Source: Coemansia sp. RSA 487 (Eukaryota > Kickxellomycota > Kickxellomycetes > Kickxellales > Kickxellaceae). From it: 64,000 bases of DNA. The notes below the pieces were generated by a model that had not been told where the DNA came from, did not search any database, and worked only from the letters and a program-made list of their open reading frames with translations. Positions within the stretch are counted from its first letter, which is position 1. Every line of letters begins with the position of its first letter. Made by a program: the position numbers and the translations under genes. The DNA lies in NCBI GenBank assembly GCA_027577595.1, contig JANBRJ010000019.1:1-64000 (forward strand), written 5' to 3'. Below, piece after piece: positions 19,655-28,817 of this stretch.

Positions 19655-20443
19655 ATGCAAATTGCAGGCAAGGTTGCCGTGATCACGGGCGGTGCACGAG
19701 GTACTGCAAAACGCATTGCCGATGTTCTTGTCGAAAGAGACGCCAAGGTCGTGCTCGGCGACATCTTGAAGCAAGGCAGCCAAGTAGCAGCAGCCCTGAA
19801 CAAAAACAAAAGCGACCAGGTGGCCATATTCCAGCATTGTGATGTTTGCAACTTCCATGACATTCAAAATCTGGTTGACAGCGCGATCCGTGAGTTTGGT
19901 TGCCTCGATATCATGACTGAAAATGCAGGAGTTAACAGCCTCTATCTGTGGGCAAGCACCAAAAGCGAACCGCATTCCAGGGCTGTAGGTGTCAACTTCA
20001 AGGTACCCATGGAAGGAACGCATTTGGTTGTGCGAGCATTCTACGCTGCCAAACGACCTGGCTGTGTTATTAATATGGCATCTGTTATGGATTCCCGCCC
20101 CTTTGAATATGCATCTGTTTATTGTGCAACAAAGGCAACACTTGTTTTGTTTGCGGCGGCATCAGCCTCCTTGGCTGAAAGCATCCCACCAATCCGTGTG
20201 AACGCTATTGCGCCTATCTATGTGGACACTACAATTGTCCGTGATAATGCTCCTGAACAAATCAACAAGATTATTCAGGTTGCTGGAACACAGAGTTTAG
20301 ACGACGTTGCAAATGAAGCTATCAGATGCATTGAAGACGAGTCCCTTGCTGGCGACACCATTATCATGGAAGCGAATTTCCCAGGCAATGTTCATGATGG
20401 GCCAAAAGCTAGGTCGGTCGGACTCGTTAAAAGCATAAAGTAG
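19655..20443 (+). CDS. Short-chain dehydrogenase-like protein, degenerate cofactor motif (array member 1)
   Basis: A 262-residue classical SDR fold, closest in style to 15-hydroxyprostaglandin dehydrogenase-like enzymes. The Rossmann start KVAVITGGARGTAKR lacks the third glycine of TGxxxGxG, and the usual NNAG is TENAG. The catalytic Ser region (NMASVMDS) and YxxxK (YCATK) remain. The C-terminal block RCIEDESLAGDTI is shared almost word for word with the next two genes, showing tandem duplication. Cofactor binding may be weakened or altered, so it could be a regulatory paralogue or a gene in decay. The reading frame is intact. The start is the ATG at 19655. The substrate is unknown. Confidence 0.85.
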   Translation: MQIAGKVAVITGGARGTAKRIADVLVERDAKVVLGDILKQGSQVAAALNKNKSDQVAIFQHCDVCNFHDIQNLVDSAIREFGCLDIMTENAGVNSLYLWASTKSEPHSRAVGVNFKVPMEGTHLVVRAFYAAKRPGCVINMASVMDSRPFEYASVYCATKATLVLFAAASASLAESIPPIRVNAIAPIYVDTTIVRDNAPEQINKIIQVAGTQSLDDVANEAIRCIEDESLAGDTIIMEANFPGNVHDGPKARSVGLVKSIK

Positions 20444-21007
20444 CCACTTTTTATTCATGTCTACTACCCAATAAATTGGGTATGTCAATTTCATAAGGAG
20501 ATATCTCTATATATGGATCGTGGGATCTGCCCACAATGATGTTATTGAAAAAATATATTCCAAATAACAATACAAGCCTTACAAGCTATTCACATGGCTG
20601 TGTAGATTAAGCTTGAGTATATGGTTCAGACACATGCACAAGAGCTCAAATGCCACTTCATACAGAGCTTTTGGTGAAGCTCCGTTTTCTATTGTAAATA
20701 AAATCAGGCTTAAGAAGCACAAGCTTTAGAAAATATCTTAAACCTTCAAACAATTACTTTGCCACATCGCTTTACTTTAGCCATGCAGTTTCGTGTGAAG
20801 TTTTGTATTTGATACTGTTCCTCTTGGAGCTGTCTATTAATTTTTATTTACTATTGTAGTCGCAATCCATGACATTTTTGCATGAGCCTGTTTTTTCTGC
20901 GCCCTGATCATATAAATAACGGCGTGCGTCCAAATATGAACTTTGCTTTTCTTATTAGATTTGGTAGCTTTTAGACAATTTTTTTGGAATATAAACATTT
21001 CTTGGCA
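20444..21007. promoter_or_regulatory. Spacer with TATA box of second SDR gene
   Basis: A 564-bp AT-rich spacer with no second gene. A TATAAATA at 20911-20918 lies about 90 bp before the start codon of the second SDR gene and is a plausible TATA box. Confidence 0.5.
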
Positions 21008-21799
21008 ATGAAGATTTTGGGTAAGGTTGCAATAGTAACTGGCGGCGCACGCGGAATAGGCAAGTGTATAGTCGAGATTCTGATCGATAAAGGGGCCAAG
21101 GTCATTATTGGTGATATTCTTGAGCAAGGAGAGCAGGTTGTAGCAGAGATAAACAAACAGAAGGGTGACAAAGTAGCTGTATTTCAGCTATGCGATGTCA
21201 GTAAGCTAGACGAAATCAAAGAACTTGTTGATAGAGCAACGGCCGAGTTTGGCACGTTAGACATCGTGGTCAATAACGCAGGCATCGGTGGCACATACGT
21301 TTGGTGTGATTCGGGCTTTGAATCTCTTTCCCAAACCATCGATATTAACCTCAAGGCACCGATTGAAGGGACCCGTCTGGCAGTAAAGTCGTTCTATAAA
21401 GCACAACGCCCTGGATGCGTGGTCAACATATCGTCGATATTTGGTGTTCGTTCTCTTGAGCTCACTGCTGTCTATGGAGCGGCAAAAGCAGGGCTCATGG
21501 CATTCACAGCGGCTGCGGCACCATTGGCACAGGGAACACCACCGGTTCGCGTTAATTCGGTTGCGCCGGCCTACGTGGATACGGTCATGTCCACTGAAGG
21601 CGTTCCCAAAGAGATAAACCAGATGTTGCGCATCTTTGGCAATAGTACAATGAATGGTGTTGCCGATGAGGTTGTAAGATGCATTGAAGACGAATCACTT
21701 GCTGGTGACACCATTGTCATGAATTCTGATGGGCCTGGTAGCATTCACCATGGTCCAAAGGCCGAGTCTCTTGGATCCATATGGTATATTAAAAGCTGA
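21008..21799 (+). CDS. Short-chain dehydrogenase/reductase (array member 2)
   Basis: A 263-residue classical SDR with all core motifs intact: KVAIVTGGARGIGK (NAD(P) binding), DIVVNNAGIGG, catalytic Ser in VNISSIFG, and YGAAK. An Asp-containing stretch after the second strand (VIIGDILEQG) suggests NAD preference, as in 15-PGDH-like enzymes. The product probably oxidises or reduces a hydroxyl/keto group of a small lipophilic or carbonyl substrate; the real substrate cannot be read from sequence. The frame is open eight codons upstream only from a TTG, so the ATG at 21008 is chosen. It is the middle member of a head-to-tail trio. Confidence 0.9.
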   Translation: MKILGKVAIVTGGARGIGKCIVEILIDKGAKVIIGDILEQGEQVVAEINKQKGDKVAVFQLCDVSKLDEIKELVDRATAEFGTLDIVVNNAGIGGTYVWCDSGFESLSQTIDINLKAPIEGTRLAVKSFYKAQRPGCVVNISSIFGVRSLELTAVYGAAKAGLMAFTAAAAPLAQGTPPVRVNSVAPAYVDTVMSTEGVPKEINQMLRIFGNSTMNGVADEVVRCIEDESLAGDTIVMNSDGPGSIHHGPKAESLGSIWYIKS

Positions 21800-22219
21800 A
21801 CAAGGTCAGAACTTTTTATTTTAGGTAATGAACATGTCTATTTTGCTTGAAGATAGACGAGGGGAACCAATAGCACGAAAGTTGAAATTTAAAGCACGGA
21901 GCTTTTCGGCTTCAACAACTGCCCGAGGTGCCTGAAAACTCTATCTGTTTCAGGAGACCGGAAAAAAGGCAAGCCACATGTTCTCGGCTCATGTGTGCCG
22001 TCTGCGCCAGTGTTATGCATCGCTACATTATCACAGGATTTTTGCTGGACCAAAACATTGAATTTTTCCATCATCCAATTCTCTATATTTAAAGAATGTT
22101 TTGATTTTCTGTTTTGCTTTTCAAATAGTGTTTTGTTTTTTTAAAAAAAAAAACTTTATTTTTGCACTTTGTATCATTATCGCTCTTTCTTTACTTTAGT
22201 CAGCACCAACGTAGGAATA
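21800..22219. other. Spacer between SDR genes 2 and 3
   Basis: A 420-bp AT-rich stretch with a T/A-run boundary near 22135-22155. No gene or clear TATA element was recognised. The pyrimidine-rich end before 22219 suggests the leader of the third SDR gene. Confidence 0.45.
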
Positions 22220-23026
22220 ATGCATATCCAAGGCAAAGTTGCTGTTATTACCGGGGCGGCTCGCGGGTTTGGCAAGCGACTAGCAGAAATAATAGTCGAC
22301 AAGGGCGGCAAGGTAGTGCTGGGCGATATTCTCGAGGAAGAGGGCATCAAAACGGCAAGCGAGCTCAACAGCAGAAAGCAGGCTGGCGGAAGGAAGGTGG
22401 CTGTTTTCCAGAAATGCGATGTCTGCGTTCTCGACAACATTGCTGACCTTGTATCCCTAGCGGAGACAGAGTTTGGATGCCTGGATATCATGGTCAACAA
22501 CGCAGGCATCGGCGGGACGTTGGCTTGGATGGATCCGGACAACAGCTCGCTTTGCCGCACAATCGACATCAACTTGCGGGCGCCAATCGAGGGCACGCGG
22601 CTTGCTGTAAAGTACTTTATAGAGAACGGGCGGCCCGGGTGTGTTGTCAACGTCGCGTCAATGATGGCCTTTTTCCCGACGGAGTTTGGCCCAGTGTATG
22701 GCGCCACGAAGAGCGGCGTGGTCAACTTTACCGCCGCTTGTGCAACGCTGGCTCTGATGGATCCGCCGATCCATGTCAATGCTGTGGCGCCGAACTTTGC
22801 CAACACCGCAATGGTTCAAGGAAACATATCAACCGAGTCGAGCTCGCTTCTAAAGATGAACGGCATCCTGACGGTCGATGAGGTTGTTGAGCAGATGATC
22901 AGATGCATTGAAGACGAATCACTCAAAGGCGACAGTATCAAGCTTCTGCCTGGCAGGCCACCTCTTGTGCACAAGGGTCGCAAGGCTGTGTCTACCGGAA
23001 TAATCTCACAGACACCTAAGCTCTAG
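22220..23026 (+). CDS. Short-chain dehydrogenase/reductase (array member 3)
   Basis: A 268-residue classical SDR. Motifs: KVAVITGAARGFGKR, DIMVNNAGIGG, the Ser region NVASMMAFFPTEFG and YGATK. It has a five-residue insertion (KQAGG) before the third strand compared with its neighbours, and a longer C-terminal end, TPKL. The final PKL resembles weak peroxisomal PTS1 signals, but this is uncertain. RCIEDESLKGDSI matches the array signature. Codon use is more GC-rich than in members 1 and 2, so this copy may be under stronger expression selection. The start is the ATG at 22220; the frame before it opens only from a non-ATG codon. Confidence 0.9.
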   Translation: MHIQGKVAVITGAARGFGKRLAEIIVDKGGKVVLGDILEEEGIKTASELNSRKQAGGRKVAVFQKCDVCVLDNIADLVSLAETEFGCLDIMVNNAGIGGTLAWMDPDNSSLCRTIDINLRAPIEGTRLAVKYFIENGRPGCVVNVASMMAFFPTEFGPVYGATKSGVVNFTAACATLALMDPPIHVNAVAPNFANTAMVQGNISTESSSLLKMNGILTVDEVVEQMIRCIEDESLKGDSIKLLPGRPPLVHKGRKAVSTGIISQTPKL

Positions 23027-23432
23027 AAATTTTCTAAAGCGACTGTTTTTCTCATCGGATAAGGGAGTGCTTTTTCAATCTAATAGCAGCAACTCAAATT
23101 GCAGCTTTGACCCTTTTACGTCTGACCTACAGCGGAGAATTTAGCACCCTTTTTCGGCTCCGAAGTGGATGGCCAAACCAAGACATTTGGCGATTGTGAA
23201 TGGGATCTAAATTCCCCGCACCATATTAAATGGATCCATGTGATCACTTCCACTTCATTTTTCAGAGGCTGTTCTTTGCTACAAAGTGTGCGCACTTTGG
23301 AAGAGATATATATAAAGGCGACGTTTGGACTGTTCCCTCTACCTATCTTGCTTTTTCTTTTGCTTCTTCTATATTCCTTTTGTTTTGCACTCTCATTCTT
23401 CTGAACCCTGCACAACCCACGCAACCAGTAAT
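23027..23432 (+). promoter_or_regulatory. Urate oxidase promoter with TATA box
   Basis: A 406-bp spacer. TATATAAAG at 23309-23317 lies about 115 bp before the start codon and is followed by a pyrimidine-rich leader ending in A-rich sequence, a standard fungal promoter layout. No GATA-factor cluster stands out, although fungal uricase genes are usually under nitrogen control. Confidence 0.5.
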
Positions 23433-24374
23433 ATGGAGAACTCTGTTATCAAGTCCCAGGCCTACGGCAAGGATCTTGTCCACGTTGTGCGTGTTGTCCG
23501 CCACCCCGACGGCTGGCAGGAGATCGCCGACTACACGGTCCGCTGCCTGCTCTCCGGCGAGGCGTTTGGTCCGTCGTACACCAAGGGCGACAGCAAGCTT
23601 GTTGTTGCGACCGATTCGCAGAAGAACACCGTCTTCTATCTGGCCAAGACGCTGCCTGCCGAGAAGGTCATGGTTCCTGAGGTGTTTGCTACCGAGGTCG
23701 CCTCGTTCATGGTCAACAAGTATGCACACGTCACAGCCTGTCAGGTCAAGATCACCACCAAGCCCTGGGAGCGCATGGAGTTCAACAACAAGCGCCACCC
23801 GCATTCGTTCTACCGCGAGGGCAAGGAGTCGCGCTGGACTGAAGCAGTCGTCACCAAGATCAACCCGCCGTCGGCCATTGGCACTACCGCACACGTAACA
23901 TCCGGATTCTACGGCCTCGAGGTGCTAAAGACTACCAACTCGTCGTTTGTTGACTTCTGGCGCGACGAGCTGACCACGCTGCCCGACATGCCCGACCGCA
24001 TGCTTTCTACCAGAGTGCAGTGCCAGTGGAAGTACGTTGCCGAGACACTTGAATCGCTGAAGAACGTTGACTTCAACGCAGTGTATGCTGGCGCTAAGCG
24101 CAACACGCTTGATGCGTTTGCCAACGATCCACGCGCCTGGGTCCATGCCTCTGTCCAGACCACGCTGTATATCATGGCGGACCGCATCCTCAACGACTTT
24201 GCCGCTGTCGACGACGTCTACTATGCGCTGCCCAACATCCACTACTTCCCGTTCGACATGTCCAAGTTCGGCCTGAAGAACCTGCAGTCGGATGCCGAGG
24301 TCTACATGCCTCTTGCCGACCCCTCGGGCTACATCACCGCCACAATCTCCCGCCCTCCCAAGGGCAAACTATAG
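23433..24374 (+). CDS. UOX: Urate oxidase (uricase)
   Basis: A 313-residue uricase of normal family length. It oxidises urate to 5-hydroxyisourate with release of hydrogen peroxide in purine breakdown, usually in peroxisomes. Seen motifs: YGKDLVHVVRVVRH at the N terminus, KLVVATDSQKNTVF with the active-site Thr, NNKRHPHSF with the conserved His, and SGFYGLEVLKTTNSSF. The last residues are KGKL; GKL deviates from the consensus PTS1 (SKL-type), so peroxisomal import may be weaker or use another route. The frame reads 36 codons upstream from a non-conserved Cys/Phe-rich leader, so MENSVIKSQAYGK at 23433 is the start. Confidence 0.96.
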   Translation: MENSVIKSQAYGKDLVHVVRVVRHPDGWQEIADYTVRCLLSGEAFGPSYTKGDSKLVVATDSQKNTVFYLAKTLPAEKVMVPEVFATEVASFMVNKYAHVTACQVKITTKPWERMEFNNKRHPHSFYREGKESRWTEAVVTKINPPSAIGTTAHVTSGFYGLEVLKTTNSSFVDFWRDELTTLPDMPDRMLSTRVQCQWKYVAETLESLKNVDFNAVYAGAKRNTLDAFANDPRAWVHASVQTTLYIMADRILNDFAAVDDVYYALPNIHYFPFDMSKFGLKNLQSDAEVYMPLADPSGYITATISRPPKGKL

Positions 24375-24497
24375 TATGTTCAAATATTCTATAGCTGGTT
24401 TATATTTCTAGCACATTATAAATTTATTTTACTTTGTATTTCCAACGAAGTTGATATAAAATAAAATTGGCACACATGAGACGCACATTAGTATAAA

Positions 24498-25019
24498 TCA
24501 ATTATCCTTGATTGACTCGTTCTTCTCTTCTATCCACTCATTCTCTTCCTCGGCGCACTCGTTCTCCTTCCTGATCTGCTTCCTTTCTTCTTCAGTAAAG
24601 CCATCGACAATGTTGAACATTTCGCGTATCTCTTTAGCATCCTTGTTTCTAATTAAATTGGCAACAGTTTGGCATCCAAGGTCGAGGAGAGGCTTGATTA
24701 TCATGTAATTTGATGCAAGCAGAAGCTCGAACAGCAGGTCCTGCTCGACGTCAATAAACTGTTTATCCCAATGCTCAATGTCATCGGAGCGCCTGAGGAT
24801 GTCGTCATACTCCTCGTTCGGGGTAGGGTCATCTTTGTGGTGCTCGCAGAATTCAATAATCTTCTTTAGTATTTTGCTGCTAACCTCTGGGAGAGGAATA
24901 CATATGTCAGAACCATCGTCATACTCAGTAAGAAAAGTGTTGACCAAGTCGCTTTGGGCTGCAACCTTCATGTCAACTACAAACTCTTCGTTGTCAGATG
25001 AGCAAAGCTTAATGGCCAT
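24498..25019 (-). CDS. SKP1: SKP1-like E3 ubiquitin ligase adaptor, extended tail
   Basis: A 173-residue Skp1 paralogue. Skp1 bridges cullin Cul1 and F-box proteins in SCF ubiquitin ligases. The N-terminal BTB/POZ part begins IKLCSSDNEEFVVDMKVA. The F-box-binding part has the usual WDKQFIDVEQDLLFELLLASNY, LLDLGCQTVANLI and FTEEERKQIRKENE. The common ending NEWCE is replaced by an ENECAEEENEWIEEKNES repeat-like tail of about 20 residues. Several normally fixed positions differ (GCQ for TCK, DGFT for NDFT), so this may be a diverged second copy rather than the main Skp1. The start is the ATG at 25019. It is convergent with uricase. Confidence 0.88.
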   Translation of the reverse strand: MAIKLCSSDNEEFVVDMKVAAQSDLVNTFLTEYDDGSDICIPLPEVSSKILKKIIEFCEHHKDDPTPNEEYDDILRRSDDIEHWDKQFIDVEQDLLFELLLASNYMIIKPLLDLGCQTVANLIRNKDAKEIREMFNIVDGFTEEERKQIRKENECAEEENEWIEEKNESIKDN

Positions 25020-26192
25020 TTTATGGTTGGTGATTATCTATAGATATTAAAATACGTAGGGTGTGAACATCAATTCTTGCAGAAAAATGTTGGATATGAA
25101 AATAAAAAGTGGAAAAGAAATGGATGTCAATCAAGAGTGGAAAAGACGACACATTTACATGTTTAACAGATAGAAAAGTCACCTTTATCCATAAAGAACG
25201 GGTGTTTATAAAGAAACTAATCCCTGTGTTTTACGTTGTATCTAAATGCTTTGCGCTTTGAATCTCCATGCATTGCAGTGTTCTGCAAAACTAGCTGTGT
25301 TGAATAAGAAAGGTGTATACGCATCAAATGGTGAAAGGTTTGCAGTGGCGATAGCGCATTTTGCGTTCCAAAAAAAGCCGTTTGCGGCAGTTGGCAGTAT
25401 ATTTGCGCCTGGAAGCAAGAAGTACAAACTGGGCTTTGTGAAGAAAACTGTTCGCTACACGCCTATTATTTCACACTAAAATGAATTGGCTTCTCGGTCT
25501 CTGTCTGTGCTTTTAGTGTGGTTATTTAACACTGATCCCAACAAAACCTAATAATCTGAAGAAATACCCCTGCTACTTTGAACAAGAACAACAGCTAAGC
25601 CATGCACTCTTTGCCAGATGTAGATATGTTGGAAGAATACTGTCACTCTTATAGCCGCAGCAAATCCTAGTTCTAGGAATCCCAGTTCTAGGGTAGGATG
25701 CTGTCCCTTTTGCAAGCAGGTGCTCAAATGAGAGCTGAGAAGATAAACATCTGTGGCTGCTTCTAGACAACAGTGCTAATCATTTGTGTTTTCTCTTGCG
25801 CATTTTTCTGTTTTGCATTGGCACATATGCCACGCCAACTGACGCAAACGGCTTTTCTTGGAACGCACGATGCATTATTTCCACTGCAAACCTTTCGCCA
25901 TTTAACACATACATCCTTCTTATTCGGCGCAATTAGTTTTGCAAAGCAGCATGTGAATATTGGGTTGATCGATCTGTGAATATCAAATTACGGTGTTAGC
26001 ACATACAATTCGCTTTTTTTTTTGTGACGACGATATCCAAAAAAAAAAAATTCTACACACTTCCTCACGTTTCCTGTCGTTGTTGGTGGTGGGTGGTAGT
26101 GTTTTTTCTTTCTAATTTGTAAGCAGCTTCGTTTTCTTCGAATACTATTATATTTTCCCTTACCACTTAATAAACCAAAGGAACGAAAAAGA
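25020..26192. promoter_or_regulatory. 1.17-kb divergent spacer, SKP1-like and ZPR1
   Basis: It carries both promoters. A 77-codon frame at 25246-25479 lacks recognisable features. AGTTCTAGG occurs twice near 25670-25692 as a short direct repeat. The T- and A-runs at 26010-26050 precede the ZPR1 leader. No RNA gene was recognised. Confidence 0.45.
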
Positions 26193-27683
26193 ATGAGCGA
26201 GAACAAGGGCGAGTCGGAGCAAGAGCTTCCCAAGCTCAACGCGGGTAACCAGCTCTTCGAAGACCTCAATGCAGACAACATATCAGCGACAGAGATCGAG
26301 AGCCTGTGCATGAACTGCCATGAGAATGGGATCACCAAACTGCTTCTGACCCGGATCCCGCACTTCAAATCGATCATCATTATGGCATTCGAGTGCCCGC
26401 ACTGTGGGCTCAAGAACAGCGAGGTGCAAAGCGGTGAGGCTGTGCAAGAAAAGGGCCACAGGTACGAGGTACGGTGCACGACCAAAGCTGACTTGAGCCG
26501 GCAGATCGTGCGCAACAGTACGGCGTCGGTATCGTTCCCGGAGTTCGAGTTCACTGCGCCGCCGGCCACAAACTCGATGCTGACGACGGCTGAGGGCCTG
26601 ATCACGCGATTCATCGAGGACCTGTCGATGGATCAAGCGCAGCGCAAGGAAGCCATTCCCGAAGTGTACCAGGCGATCGAGACGCTTTTGGACAAGCTGC
26701 GTGGAGCTCTCGATCTGCCCGAGGAAGAAGAGGAGGAAGAAGGATCGCCGAGCAACGCGTTTACTCTTGTGGTGGACGACCCAACGGGAAATTCGTACGT
26801 GGAGAACCTGTGTGCGCCAAAAGCTGATCCCAAGATGAAGATCAGCTACTACCACCGCACACGTGAGCAGATGATCGAGCTGGCGCTGCTGAACCCGGAC
26901 GCTGACGATGCTGAGGCCGAGCAGCAACCGCAAGCAAAGGGCCCGCGCCTTGACGCGCGCGCAGAAATGAACGCAGCCAAGAAGGTGGTGCGTGCGGTGC
27001 GCGAGGCGTCGGAGAGCAACGAGATCCTCACGTTCCCTGCTAACTGCTCGACATGCAATGCGCCGTGCGACACGCGGATGCAAATGGTCGACATCCCGCA
27101 CTTCCAGGAAGTGATAATCATGTCAACGACGTGCGAGCAGTGCGGGTACAAGTCAAACGAAGTCAAATGCGGCGGCGCCATCAGTGCCAAGGGCAGGCGC
27201 ATCACGCTGACACTCGAGGATAAAGACGATCTGTCGCGCGATATCCTCAAGTCCGAGACCAGCTCCTTCAAAGTCCCCGAGATCGAGCTCGACATGTTTG
27301 CCGGCACTATGGGCGGAAAGTTCACCACCATCGAAGGTTTGTTGCGCCAAGTGCATGACGAGCTGGACCGCAAGGCACCGTTCCTCGATGGCGACTCAAC
27401 CGCGGCTGAGAGGAAGGAGCGGTTCCGCCAGTTCTTGGCCAGGCTGGAGAGCGCTGCCGATGGCGCAGTCTTCCCGCTGACGCTTATTCTCGACGATCCG
27501 ATGGCCCACTCGTACGTGCAGAACATTTATGCCCCCGACCCGGATCCAAACATGGTCACTGAGGACTACGAGCGCTCGTTTGAACAGAACGAGGAGCTGG
27601 GGCTCAATGACATTAACGTGGACGCATACGAGGCCGGTGACAGCAAGGCGACCGAGGAAGGTGCTCCCAGCAGCTCCTCCTAG
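26193..27683 (+). CDS. ZPR1: Zinc-finger protein ZPR1
   Basis: A 496-residue protein of the conserved ZPR1 family, which binds and helps fold elongation factor eEF1A and moves to the nucleus on growth signals. Two tandem modules are seen. Each has a C4 zinc finger (CMNCHENG...CPHCGLKNSE near residue 35, and CSTCNAPC...CEQCGYKSNE near residue 285) followed by a beta-rich domain ending in a D-D-P motif (VVDDPTGNSYVENL and ILDDPMAHSYVQNI). An acidic Glu run separates part of the first module. Length is typical (yeast 486). The start is the ATG at 26193 after an A-rich leader. Confidence 0.96.
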   Translation: MSENKGESEQELPKLNAGNQLFEDLNADNISATEIESLCMNCHENGITKLLLTRIPHFKSIIIMAFECPHCGLKNSEVQSGEAVQEKGHRYEVRCTTKADLSRQIVRNSTASVSFPEFEFTAPPATNSMLTTAEGLITRFIEDLSMDQAQRKEAIPEVYQAIETLLDKLRGALDLPEEEEEEEGSPSNAFTLVVDDPTGNSYVENLCAPKADPKMKISYYHRTREQMIELALLNPDADDAEAEQQPQAKGPRLDARAEMNAAKKVVRAVREASESNEILTFPANCSTCNAPCDTRMQMVDIPHFQEVIIMSTTCEQCGYKSNEVKCGGAISAKGRRITLTLEDKDDLSRDILKSETSSFKVPEIELDMFAGTMGGKFTTIEGLLRQVHDELDRKAPFLDGDSTAAERKERFRQFLARLESAADGAVFPLTLILDDPMAHSYVQNIYAPDPDPNMVTEDYERSFEQNEELGLNDINVDAYEAGDSKATEEGAPSSSS

Positions 27684-27766
27684 CCGTTCACATCTAAATG
27701 ATTTTCACACTACTTTTTATTTTCGTTGCCCCGAAACACTGGTGCAGGATAAAACTGAAAGCATTG

Positions 27767-28627
27767 CTACAAAACACCCGATTTACATATGGTGATGGTC
27801 TTTTTGGGCGCGAGCGGGGCGTCGGGGTCGCCCAGGGCCTCGACCATGCGCACAACGTCCATTCCCTCGACAACGCTTCCAAAGACAACGTGCTTTCCGT
27901 CGAGCCACGGTGTCTTCGCCATAGTGACAAAGAACTGCGATCCGTTCGTGTTGGGTCCAGCGTTGGCCATCGACAGGATGCCCGGGCGGTCGTGCGTCAG
28001 TGTGAAGTTCTCGTCGGCAAATCTCTCGCCGTAGATGGATTTGCCGCCTGTGCCGTCTCCCCTAGCGAAGTCACCAGCCTGCATCATAAACCCTGGCACC
28101 ACGCGATGCACCTTGGACCCTGCATATCCGAACCCCTGTTCGCCCGTGCACAGCGCGCGGAAGTTCTCGGCAGTACGGGGCGCCACGTCCGTGCGCAGCT
28201 CAATCTCCACGCGTCCGCCTGGCTGACCATCCACCGCAAAGTCCAAAAATGCCCTAATGTTTCCATGCTTTTGTATCAAGCCGGAACCAACATTGCTGGC
28301 CGTGGTTCCAGGCATGTTCTTTTCCATCCACGACTCTTGGTTGAATATCTTGCCCGCAGAGACGTTGCTGCCGGGCGCTGCTTTGGCTGGCCGCACCGCG
28401 ATTGTGCGCCCAAACAGCTCTGCATCGTTCATGTTGTCTGTTGCCGCCAGGGCATCTGCCTCCTCCTCGAACTCTATGAACCCAATGCCCCGGTGCCGGT
28501 TGCTGGACGATGCGTCCGGAGGAAGCGTGATCTGCACGATTTCGCCAAATGGAATAAACGCCGCGTGTAGCGTCTCCTCAGTGACTTCTGGATCAAGGCC
28601 ATTGACAAATAGCATGCACTTGTTCAT
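27767..28627 (-). CDS. PPIE: RRM-containing cyclophilin (PPIE/Cyp33 type)
   Basis: A 286-residue peptidyl-prolyl cis-trans isomerase. An N-terminal RRM (residues 4-80; [11 protein letters not shown] as RNP2 and [11 protein letters not shown] as RNP1) is joined by a linker to a full cyclophilin domain (about 120-286). The catalytic and ligand residues are present in [62 protein letters not shown]. This is the architecture of human PPIE, associated with spliceosomes and chromatin; budding yeast lacks it, while many other fungi keep it. The start is the ATG at 28627. It is convergent with ZPR1, with only about 80 bp between the stop codons. Confidence 0.95.
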   Translation of the reverse strand: MNKCMLFVNGLDPEVTEETLHAAFIPFGEIVQITLPPDASSSNRHRGIGFIEFEEEADALAATDNMNDAELFGRTIAVRPAKAAPGSNVSAGKIFNQESWMEKNMPGTTASNVGSGLIQKHGNIRAFLDFAVDGQPGGRVEIELRTDVAPRTAENFRALCTGEQGFGYAGSKVHRVVPGFMMQAGDFARGDGTGGKSIYGERFADENFTLTHDRPGILSMANAGPNTNGSQFFVTMAKTPWLDGKHVVFGSVVEGMDVVRMVEALGDPDAPLAPKKTITICKSGVL

Positions 28628-28817
28628 AATTATGAATAAAGTAGGCGATATATATATATATATGTAAATAAAACATCTGTTCTAACCTTTTCAGCGCCAG
28701 ATCTCGTATTTGCCGATTTAAAACTAAATTTTCCGGTTGTGGGGAGAGCGCATCTTTGTCATCAGACAAGGGGAAAAAAATGTTGTAACAAGCGTATCAT
28801 TAGAAAAAGGGAAAACG

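Noticed and set aside
25246-25479. 77-codon plus-strand frame starting MLCALNLHALQC
   Set aside because: It starts with ATG, but no motif, signal or family is visible, an equally long frame lies on the other strand, and it falls in the divergent promoter of SKP1-like and ZPR1.
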